A stretch of DNA of 24,092 nt from Mnemiopsis leidyi (Eukaryota; Ctenophora; Tentaculata; Lobata; Bolinopsidae). Both the position numbers and the translations under genes were made by a program. The notes beneath the pieces are model-generated. The model was not told where the DNA came from, made no database searches, and saw nothing but the letters and a program-made list of their open reading frames with translations. The stretch lies in NCBI GenBank assembly GCA_000226015.1, contig JH156737.1:786-24877 (forward strand), given 5' to 3'. The stretch's first letter is position 1, and every line of letters begins with the position of its first letter. Of the stretch, positions 8,608 to 20,600 are shown one piece after another.

Positions 8608-11600
8608 CTGAAGTGACAGTTGGTTAACAAAATGTAAATCAGAATAAACAGAGTCTATTTAGCTTTGTTCTCAGGAGGAACTTTAAGGTATTCGGAGAAG
8701 GAACAAGCATACATACGTGTTAAAAAGAAAAAGGCGCAAAATCAACGCAAAAATTCGTGCCCTAACATCGATAAATCCCTACTCCGAAACTCTACGGAAA
8801 CTCAAAGAGGAAGTAGCGAGGCTGTGCTACGATATACAGGAAGGAATCCTCAGCAAAATACTTGCAAGAAGGAAAAGGAGATCCCCAAGTACTTCTTCTC
8901 CCCTGCAAAACGTTTGCAGAAACCAAGGTCCACTATACCTGTTCTTAAAGACAAAGATGGGACACTTGTGGAGAATCCCAACCTTAAGGAAGAGATACTA
9001 CAGAATCAATATCAGAAAGTCTTCAGCGATCCAGAGAAGGCTAATGTCAAGAAGTGCTTGCAGAGCCCTGGAGTACCTGAAGGTCTAGGAAGTGCATTCA
9101 ACGAACTCCTTCACAAGAATGGACAAAATTGAAGCTCTCGGAGAACTTGACCCGTACTCGGCTGCGCCCGATGAGGATATCCTGGCAAGGGTCCTTACTA
9201 GCTGTAAAGAGATGCTAGCAAACCCACTCACTCTTCTGTGGAGCGAATCTTTTGATGTAGTCCCTGTATCCCTTAAAACTCAATTCATTTCTCCAATATT
9301 CAAGAAAGGAGACAGAACTGACCCATCTAACTACCGTCCGGTGTCGCCGACATTGCACATCATAAAGACGTTTGAACTAACTCACTACAAGAGTATGGTA
9401 CAAGAGTATGGTATTGTTGCCCGGTTTGGAACCCTACACGGTTTGGAACTCTCTACAATAGTATAGGACAAGAGTATGGTATTGTTGCCCGGTTTGGAAC
9501 CCTACCCACATTGGTGAAATACAGAGGCTAGAAATGTGCAGAGATCATTCACCAGCAGGATTCAGGAATGTAAAGAGCTCACACACTGGTTAAAACGGAA
9601 CGGTTAAAAAAGCTCAAACTTATGTCACTTCAGAAGAGACGGGAAAGGTACTGCAACTGCATTGTTCATGTGTGGAAGATCCTGAACGACCTAACCCCAA
9701 ACGACATAGGACTTAGCTTCCAGCGAAATATGAGACATGGGATTAAAGCGGAAATCTCTGCTTTCAACAAAAAGTCCCAGCTGTCAGTCAGAGCTGATTA
9801 TGACAGGACATTCAGGATTAGAGCAGCTCAGTTGTTCAATCTTTTACCTGCCAACTTGAGAAGCATTAAAAAACTGTACTGCTTCAAAATAGAACTTTGC
9901 AAATCTAAGAGCAGTATCCAGACACACCACCTGTTCCTGGATACACTACAATGAACGACAATTCTCCAATGAGCTGGAGGAGGACGCACCCGATGCAGTT
10001 GTCCTGTGCCTAGGCGGCTTAACTCTCCAAAACGTACGTACTTAAATTAAGGTCTAGATATGGTTCAGTTTAGAAAGTGCTAAAGTTTAGGTTTAAGTAA
10101 AAGCTGTACATAAAGCTTCAACAATATCGTATTAAACTCACATAACCGCCGCCTCCTTGGTTGTTGTAGGTGTTCTGGTTGTAACTGTTCTGACTGTTGT
10201 AGTTTCTGTCACGGTTATTATAGTTTCTGTCACGGTTGTTGTAATTTCTGTTGTTACCGTAGTTATCCCGTCTCTTGTAATCTCGAGCTGGCAGCGCACT
10301 AACAATTAGGAATAGTTATTAAATCAGTTTGAAGAATAGACTTTTTTCCAGAAAAGACTAAGTATATAATTCAGCCTATTCAACTCTTAACGCAACCGTT
10401 AGAATATGCATAGAAGAAAGTGTCAAATGTCTATAAAACCAGCTACAATTAAGGCAGTCTCCAAGAAGCCCGACACTTCCACCGATGGAATTCTTATCTC
10501 TACTATGATAGCGTTGTGGTGTGTAGGTCTCCTCTGATAATGTCCTCTTGCAGCACTTCAGGATCCACAATCTTAAGTTCTGCTTTAGTTCTCCACTTTG
10601 TAGAACGTTAACTTGGTAACTCCAGTCGCTTCGTTATTTTATGTATGTTGTGATGAAGGGAAGGCATATTTTGAGCAAATTTGATAACATTTTCTAGTCT
10701 ATCACGTCTTACAGAGGTTGATATGAATCATGAGTCGATAAATTGCTTGATTATATTTATGTGCAATTGTGCAGTGACCGTTAATCACGATCGAAACTGC
10801 TTGATAGAACGGTGTTATCCTTATATATTCCACCCGTGCAATTCCACCGGTGGAATTCTACTCGTGGAATTCCACCGGTTGCAGTGTCGGGCTTTTTCGA
10901 GACTTCCACAATTAACACCTTTATGAGTCTGATAGACTTTTTGATCACTTGATCACAAATAATCCATGTCCCAACTCCCAATAATTAATATCCAATTGAA
11001 AGCACGACGTTACAATACCTCTCTTTCTTTTTCTCATCTAAAATTGTTTTCCAATTCTTATTGTGGTCGTCGTAAGCTGCAATGATGGCAGACACGTCGT
11101 CTCCAAACTCTTCCAGGAATGTCAAACGACGATGTGAAAAACCTGGGATTTAATTATTTGAGATTGCTAAAATATTACTCAAAATACTACTCAAAATATT
11201 ACTCAAAATACTACTCATTTTTATCTGTGAAGTTAAAGAGAAATTTTCAATTTTTATTGAGTGGACCGTGGGGCTGCATAGATCCAACGGCATAGATCCT
11301 TAGCTGAGCATCAACGATGCTCACCCCATGGCCAGTGCTGCGGCTGAGAATCGAACTGCTAACCTTTCGATTAGCAGACAGACGATTTAACCGACTGCGC
11401 CACTGAGCCATGAAAGTTTCATAATAATAGATAAACTACATTTTGATCTTGATGACCCAAAGATGCCTTGACACGTGACTGATGATGACAATTTGGGGAT
11501 ATCAATACACTCTGATGGTTAATGACTTAACCGGGTAATTACACTTTCAGAGAAGGATGTTGGAGAAAATCACATAAGCTGACCGTTAAATAGTTAACTG

Positions 11601-14600
11601 TATCCCATGTAAACCACATCATCAGGCATTTTATGGGTCAGAGATCTAGGATCGATACATAAAAATACTGCCACACACCACATAATTGATTGTTAGGTGA
11701 TTCTAATAGGTATAAAACCAGTTCAAACTACAAATCGTGAGCTGAGTTTTGTTTACTTCGACCGATACTTGAGGTTTACTATCAGATGATCCGTGTGGTT
11801 TGAGTTAAACGGCAGCTAGAAAGTAGATAAGTATATTCCACAACTACACTTCTTGTTTACTATTTTATCCGTTTTTTAGAATCGTCCTCGATTGAAATGT
11901 GGCAAACGTTTTTCTTTACTTTGCTTGGCACGCTAACATGGAATGCCGTTCCATTCTTCGCAGGTAAGTTTCAATTGCTTTTATAATCTTATTAATGTTC
12001 GCTTAAAGTATTTAAAAATAACCAACAATCTTTAACATAACAAAGATTAAGCAAAGAAACGTAAAAATTGTGTCCAAATCGACGAGGAAAACAGTACTAA
12101 AAAACAAGATTGGAGAACTTAAGACACAACAATTTTCAGATACTCCAGAAGAGTGCCACATTGTAGAAGTTAGAGGATATTTAAAGTTACAGTGCGAGTT
12201 TAGGAATGGAACAACGTTTTACAAGTGTACACATTCAGATATCTACTACCAAGTGCCTATCGAACTATGTGATTTTAACGTAAGGAAATTTAGCAAGTTA
12301 TAGATTGTATGATAAAGAGCATGATCAAAATTCGCGATACTTTGATCAAATTACGTACTGTACAGAAGTTTCAGTAAGGTAAAACCAGAAGGCTTGTTTC
12401 AGATCACATTAATAATTCCCCTATCTCGATGTCACAGCCCCTGATCGAGCTCCTTCTATACAGTAAAAACATAGACGTAACGAGCATTAGCTCTAGCTAC
12501 ACACAGGGCGTTGTTACAGGATCTTTACTCCCTATTTCACCCAGGAATACACTGCTATTTGTGAGAACGATGGTGGTTCCTACCAAGCATGCGGTCACGT
12601 GACCTGTGCTCAGTACCAGTACCAGAGAGACGGTCCAATGCTCTGCGGGTCCTTCATTTGTGACTACTACTTGGAGCATACCTGGTACCAGAACGAAATA
12701 GGGGAGTGGTGGCAGAAGGAAGATCCAGCATATGTCATGCAAGGTTAACCTGGCCTAGATATTGTGTTTTGTATCTATTAGCTTTATGTGTATACTTGTC
12801 GAGTCATAGATCATATCCAGTTGCTTATTTCACGTATTAAGTAAAATAAAAGTAAGTAGACTAGTCTTCATTTTTGATTCAGGTGGAAATGAGATGACGT
12901 ACTATTTCCTATGTGATGGCCGATACAACTGCAGAAACACTAAGAAAGATGAGCAATATTGTGAGGATGAAATGCTTATCTGCAACAACGAAGAATATGT
13001 AAGTAAGATTAACATATTCTCGATCTTACGTATTCAATCATGTCTTAATTTTCATAATCTATACTTTTTATAGAACCAAGAGACTACTAGATAAAAGTCG
13101 TCGGTTTAACTGCTAAGAAAAAGCACAGGTTATCAGTAATCACCTCTAAAATGTCACAGGTAAACAAAACAAATCAGTGTGACGGAGAGTGTAGGTGTTA
13201 CCTTTGTCAAGACGAAATAGGGTGCAACAAAGAGTACGACAACCACGGAATGTACTGCAACAACACTTTCAACTTTAGGATAGGATTCAACATCTGGTAC
13301 ACTCCCTACCTGCCTCCCTCCGTTATGTGTGACGGTTTTCAGGACTGTAGGGATGGTACGGACGAGGTCAACTGTACTGGTACTGAAACTTGTGTTAGCA
13401 CTGAGAATCTTGGATCTAAAATATTGACGCTTACTGACAGAAATAGATGCTCAGTTCCGAATGAGCTTTATCTGGTGTGTCAGAATTACCGAGACCAGCT
13501 CAATTGCTCTCACGTTTTGGATTCTCCGCTTTCATGTAAGGTTAATGGTTACATGACAACCGTTTCAAGATATGCACTCTGCAAAGAAACCAGCTTGTGT
13601 GACAATGAACTAGACAAGAAATGTGACGCTGCAGAGGGTGGATGTATCATCCATAAACATCAGTTTTGTGATGGCTACAGAGATTGTACAGAAGGCAAAG
13701 ACGAAGACAGCACTGTCTGTACTACATTAACAAGGCAAACTTGCAAGAGGAAATTGGCGTACAAAACTCCTAGAGAAGACTTGCAGATACCTTTAACTTG
13801 GGTAGGAGATGGAGTAGAAGACTGTATAGATGGCAAGGATGAGGATTATGATTCCTGGAAAGTATGTGGGGAAGGGTGGAGCAGCAGATTTCAAGACTTT
13901 GGGACTGTTTGTTCAGATGTTTTTCTCTGTTCCAATATCTCAAGAGAATTCGAAGAGTACGGGAATCTCTGTGATAGGGCCGGCACTTGTAAGAAGGAAA
14001 CAGAGATCTGTGAAGTCTCCAGAGATCTACCAAGGTTGCAGATCCAGGCAGTAGTGAGACACGATGGTCACATCTTCATAGGATACCACCTCCCCGGACT
14101 AACGAAATTGGAGAAAGAGCCGTCTCTAGGAAACCACACTCTCACACCCTTCACAGCACCAGACAAGCCGTTTGGAGTTCCTCCTCAGCCTGTAACTATT
14201 GCGATGTCCTCAGTCCACCATTCTGTCTGTAGCTTTGTGTATGGAGAGCTGTATGTCTATCTAAGTTGCAGTGGAGCTTGTGGCAACCACACATCATGCA
14301 TTGTAGGTGAAGTAAAATTTGATTCTTGTCATAACATTGAAGGAAGTAGCCTGGTCTTTACTTTGAGTGAACAGAACTACTTGACGGTTGCTTCAAAGAC
14401 AAAAGGAAATTACGTCAGCAACCTATTTCCCTGCAACAACGGTTACTGTGTAACATATGATAAAGTCTGTGACCTGGTCGATAACTGTGGCGATGGTTCA
14501 GATGAAGTTAACTGCATCAACCATTTCAAATGTGAAACAAGTGGCCAGATGATTCCACTTAGCAGTGTTGATGACGGTCAATATGACTGTACTGATTTGT

Positions 14601-17600
14601 CAGATGAATGTTCTGCAGCTAAACCCATTATCGAAACACCCGTCCTGTCCGTCATCTCCTGGCTAATTGGCGTCCCAGCAACATTCTTTAACGCTATCGT
14701 GTTTATCAAGTCGATAGTCCAGCTGAAGGAAACTGCAAGTCCGTTTAAACTTCTGAATAGACATATGATTCTCCTTATCTCACTGGGAGATCTGCTTGTA
14801 GGCATGTATCTGATTGTCTTGTCAATAGTCAATGTTCTACTGAAAGATACATACTGCAGGGAAAGATTTGAATGGTTAACCAGTGGATACTGTGCTGCTA
14901 TGGGTGTCGTCAGCTCCACTGGATCTCAAATATCCTTGTTTGCGATGGTAGTGCTGAGTCTCTGTAGAGTAATTACAATACGGCGGATCCAGCCCAACAC
15001 ATCTGGAAGAAAGTTTGCAAGATTAGTTTCAGGAGTTCTGGTGGTTTTCGTGATCGTGTCCTCTTTCGTCATATCTTATCTCCCCTTATCAAATAGACTA
15101 GAGGACTTCTTTGTTAACGGACTTTACTATGATAAAACCATCCGACTCTTCATCGGTGCACCCTCGAAACAAAAACATATCGCGATTTTAGAGAAATACT
15201 ATTCACAGTTTCGCGGAGACCCAGATTTGCCCTGGTCTACTGTGAGACGTCTGGTGCGGAACATGTTTTCTCAGACCTACGGCGGAGTCGACAGTGTCAG
15301 ATTACACTTCTATGGAAATGACGGAGTCTGTCTGTTCAAGTACTTTGTCACCCCAGAAGATCCCCAAGCTTTCTACAGCCTGACTATCCTATTACTAAAC
15401 TTTGTCTGCTTTTTCATTATCACACTTTCCTATGTTCTCATCAGCCTGCAGTCATTGGCATCTTCCAGAAGACTCAAAAGAAACAGCCAGATTGAAAAAG
15501 CTTTAAGAAAACGAAATTCTTCCCTACATCGAAAACTAACGATGATTATCTTGACAGATTTCTTCTGCTGGGTACCCTTCATCGTGGTATCGGCCCTACA
15601 CTACTTCATGATTGTAGATGCCTCACCGTGGTATGCAACATTCTCCATACTCATCCTCCCAATCAACTCTGTCCTAAATCCTCTCCTGTATGATCCCTAT
15701 TTCGGGACATTGCTCGATAAAGCATGGAGATCTGCGAAGAGAAAGTTAGGGTTCACAACGATAACTGACTCAACTGCAATCGTTACCTTACATTCCCAGC
15801 GGACTACAACTGCCTATGAACACTCAGTCAGACACTGCGCAAGCAATGCGCCCATTTCTAGTACACAGATTTCGGTAGAGGTCCTAAGCAAGAACAAAGG
15901 AAAAGAGGAAGACACTACTTTCCCGAAAGATCAGGAAACAACTCTGCAGTTGCCGGCAGCAGAACGACGCGCCAAAAGGATGGAGCGAAGAAAAACTGTA
16001 CTTTCTAAATGTACTCCTACAGATGAAGAAATAACGGAATCGAAAAAGGATCCAGAGCAAAATTCAAATGAAATTGAATGAAATGGTACAAATGTCCTGA
16101 AGCTATATGAATACCGTTTTGGTTGTAATCATTTCTTTTATTTTGCTACTATCGAATGGAATATTTTTGTAGGTTACTAACACTTTCTATTTACGTTTTA
16201 TGGTGTACTCTCGAGATTTTCTTAGAAATACTCTTAGCTCATGATTGAAATAATACTTCCCGTCACCCGTGCTTATCGGGACGGGTTAAATTAAAATACA
16301 GGCTAGCACATGGAATTTAAGAGTTTAAATTTGCAAAATCCTGACCGGGAGATTTCTTACTAGTTACTAAACCAACACAAACAGTAGACCAACATTCACC
16401 ATTCATTTAACAACAAGCAAGAAGGAACTTGTAGAGAACAACGTACCAGCTTTTTCCTCGACAGAGAGGCCGGAAGTGAGGATCTTGTTGAAAATAGCAA
16501 CAATAGCGGCAGAGTCTGGTTGTGTAGCTCCACAGTTTAGTTCCAGATCTAATAGTCTGGCGTACAGACGTTTGTGTCTCTGTGAGATAGCAGATTGTAA
16601 AGGGGTAAAACTTTGTACGCTCGTGAGTTTGTACGTTAGCAAGTTTGTAAGTTTGATGTTTGTTATTTTGAACCAAATCTGTTAACTAACCTGGTTTCTC
16701 TCTATCTGTTCCTGCAGGAAATTTCTGGCAGCATCCACGTCCTTGCATGAACACTGCAGGTAAGTCACGTACTTCATGATCCAGAAGTCACGTGTTTCTC
16801 GACCTCGACAGTTCTCTATCGCTAACTTCATAATGTCTCCTCCTTGTTCAACATTCCCACTTCGTCTGAGGTAGTAGACAGTTTAAGAATGATAACAGAT
16901 ATAGTCGATGCCATGTTTTCATTTTTTGTGGAACAATGGAATTTGTTTAAATCTCTTCAATGCCACAATTTCAACAATTCACGACTTAACGTAAACAAGA
17001 TCCAACTACACACCTCTCTAAACCAGCTCTACGTAAAATAACAGCTATAAGTCCTGGCATTCCTTTATCTATGTGATCCAGGGCTTCTCGTGCTATTTCA
17101 AGATTTCCTGCAGAATTTTTAATAAAATATCAATCAAGTAGATCAGAGCCACTAAAACGAAGAATAGCAAAAAATGAGCTAAGAAAATTGAAAATTTTTG
17201 AAGTAACACAAACCTCGCTCTTCCTCGAAAGCGGCCCAGCTTAAGTGGATATAAGGCTTCTTCACAAGATGGACCATGCACGCTCTTCGATATATCTTAC
17301 TAGTTTCTTCTTTGTCAATAGCGTTCATAAAGTTGATGTACTGAGAAAAGGGCGTGTTTTTTAGTAAGAAGCAAAATGGAACATTTTACAATGGACAAAC
17401 TGAGCACTCGTTGCATTAGGACATCTAACACTGAAAAATGCAATAATTTTGGTGATCCTTATCTAAACCTAATAAGTACAAATGTTGTACTTTTTAGCAG
17501 CACAGTCTGTCACCGAACTTTACAAACCTTGATCCAGAACCCTTCATAGAACGCGCATGCTATAAGACATCTCTCGAACAAGATAATAGTTCGGGGAGTG

Positions 17601-20600
17601 TCCTTCTTCTCGATCACCAAGTTCAGATAGTTCTTCCAGTTCTTCAGTTGGGCCCTGGTGAACATATTAATCATTATCAACTTACTCACCTTATTTAGAA
17701 AGTAGGCGAAGTCAACGGAGCTAACAAGAAAAATCATTAAATAGCAAGGCTAAAGAAATTATCTAAGAACTCTAATTCAAATTTACTCACAAAAGCGTCT
17801 AAAATAGTTTCATGATGAATAGGACTAATAGAGTTGTCACGTACATCTTGTAGCAAGTGAAACGCGAGATTACCATGATATTTCGATCATTTTATCAATG
17901 ACTTTCAACACTACTATCATATAAATAATTTGAGTTTGAACGTGGTCATTGATAAAATGAAATATTACAGTAATCTCGCGTTTAACTTGCTACAAGATGT
18001 ATGTGACAACTCTATTAGTCCTATTCATCATACAACTGACGAAGAAGTCCCTATTTTACACACCACGCGTCTAAAATACCTTAGGAGACATATTTAGGTC
18101 GGACCAAAATCTGACGACAAACTTGTGTTCATTTGTCTTATGATTCTTATCAATAACTTATCGTGGAAATGGAGAATCGATGAAGTGACAAATTATAAAA
18201 ACACGCCAAAAATTCCACGGATTTTATTCTGAAAACCGAAATTTTGGCCGTCCAAAAATAAGGCGAATTCTTGAAAAACCGCCGCATTTCGAGCGTTTTA
18301 AATATAATAATATGTCTGCTAAGGTACACAATTTAGATGAACTGACAAACCTCTCGAGCTCTTTGACATGGAAGTAAGGTCTTTTGATGCCATCCTCGAA
18401 AGCTGTAACTTCCTCAATTTCAGCCAAGATTCTCTCATGAATAGGAGCCATGTCTAACAACATCTGCTCTCTGATTGCTGCCTCCTGCTTGGCGGTCAGT
18501 GCCTCTGGACTGTCGGGGAGCGGTTCTTCCATGTCAACTTTGTTGAAGTCCTATAGTAGTTTCGATATTACCGGTGCATAATGAATATTGTTTTTATTTT
18601 TTAATGTTTGCACTTGAATTAAACAGGTTATCTAACTTAAGTGATCAAAATAAGATTATACACAATTTAGATTAATTTAAAAGCATTTAAGAAAAATCCG
18701 GCCAAAATCACCTCAGTCATCTGTTCAACAGGTTCAGTTATTTCTTCTTCTTTAGGATCTTCCGGAGCTTCAACAACATCTTCCGCCACCTCTTCTTCCT
18801 TTTTCTCCTCCTCCTCCACCACCTCTGGCTCGGTGGGCGGCTCCATTGCTTGCTCGATGGGCGGCTCCATTACTGGCTCCTCAACAGGGGCTGAAGTTGG
18901 TTCCTCAACCCCGTCCATCGTTACCTCCTCTGTTCCTGGAGCAGCATCTCCTAGCATCGCTCTTCTTTGTTCTTCTTGCATCCTCTTGATGTCTTCCTGG
19001 ATCTTCGCTTCTTCCTCCTCCGCTTTTTTCCTCTGTTCTTCGGCTAGTCTAGCTGCTTCTTCTGCTGCTTTTCTTGCTCGCTCTTCTTCCTCTTTGATCT
19101 TTCTTTCAGTTTCAATCCTTCTGCGTTCCGCTTCAACTTTGTGTCGGGTAAGGAGTTCCTTGATATCCTCCATAGTTACCATGTCTTTTACAGGGGTGAA
19201 GAAGATCCACTCACGAAACCTGTTGACATTGAATTCAAAATTAATTGTGTCTAGCGGATGTTTAGCCCCAAGAAAATTTGATTCAATTGTAGAAATAAGC
19301 TCAATTGAAATCTTTATCACATTGATTATAAATTTCCGATGTTTTTTATTTTCACGATGCTTCATAACTAGACACTGTTTGGTAACGATTCAACAACATA
19401 ATGTCACAACTTACTTGTCAAAGTGGTACTGATGTCTCTGAATGACACATCCCAGGAACTGTTTGTACAACTTCAGAACTCTGTACTTATCAGTCTGCTT
19501 CTCCCACTCGACGTATGCTTCCCATATCTTGTCCGACCGATAATCCTGACCACATGCTTCGACGGCACGTTGATAAATCCTGCGAAGATACTTTTATTAT
19601 GCATTGAAACGACCACCTCGTGACAAAACATGATTATATAAATCCTTACCAAGTTTCATTGCTATGTAACACAGCCTTGTGTGAGGCATATATCCACATG
19701 GCACACACGATTGAGGAGATTGAGAGAGATGGGAGAGATGGTTGAGTTGTTACCACTACCTGGTCACGTGACATCGCAGTCACGTGTGAAATCCGCACGT
19801 GCAGCGGGGTGCACCTATAACCACAAGTTCACTGACTGTGTGTGAGAGAAAGAGATGGTGTGTGACGTCATATGGTGACGTCAGCACCACGTCTACTACC
19901 TCCAGCTGGAATTATATTCATTACTCTTACAACAGTAATACAGAGACAGATCGAGCATTGAGGAGGGGATGACCATCCTTGTGGGAGGAGATCTCACACA
20001 CTTTTCTCCGGGGCTGAAATTCGACAACTGACAATGAGAGCTACAGATTATGTGGAGTAGGGTGGAGGATGAGGGGAACACTTACGTTCTGATCTCTTGT
20101 TCGTCGCCATCTTTCCACTCTGCTATGAAGTGGATGAAGTACGTCCACAGGTCCACTGACAGAGGAATAGCTACCACAGCTTCGTTGTATACCTACAGGT
20201 TAAATATTTTAATCAAGTCAATTGAGCGACATAAAAATTTTCATTGCGATTTGCAAACTACGACATTCCAAAAAAATCAAAATTACTTTCACAAAAACCA
20301 ACCTGAAAAGCTGCTTCATTCGAGACGATTTTCTTCATCTGGTCAGCATATTTCTTCCAGTAACCATAGCAATATGGGTAGAGAGCTAAGAAGGAGGAGA
20401 AGGCTTTTTGTATCTGCTTTAATTTACCCTGAATACGGGAGATTTATTTAAAATTAGAGTTGTATCTGCTTTAATTTCCCGAAATACAGTAAATTTATTT
20501 GGAAAATAGTGTTAACAAAAGAAGTGTAGCCAGGTTTTGCTGACGAAATGACGATGTAAGACATCTTTAACTCTAACTTTATATCTTGAGCTTTAGCTGT

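Noticed and set aside
9092..9466. 124-codon frame as a host gene
   Set aside because: The motifs [10 protein letters not shown] and SNYRPVS mark it as a LINE reverse-transcriptase piece.
12070..12303. Separate 77-codon ORF
   Set aside because: Its in-frame part 12140-12279 is receptor exon 2, with TTTTCAG before it and GTAAGG after it.
12593..12604. Palindrome GGTCACGTGACC as a regulatory E-box
   Set aside because: It lies in receptor exon 3 and is explained by the codons for GHVTC; no neighbouring sites.
13151..13159. ATG at 13151 as the start of the receptor
   Set aside because: CACAG at 13155-13159 is a splice acceptor in the correct phase, and upstream exons supply a signal peptide and an LDLa module.
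14578..14919. 113-codon minus-strand frame over the receptor
   Set aside because: Antisense shadow of the 7TM coding region with no motif of its own.
18833..19432. 199-codon plus-strand frame rich in Ser and Ala
   Set aside because: It is the shadow of PRPF39 exon 7; the minus strand has the conserved protein, splice sites and phase.
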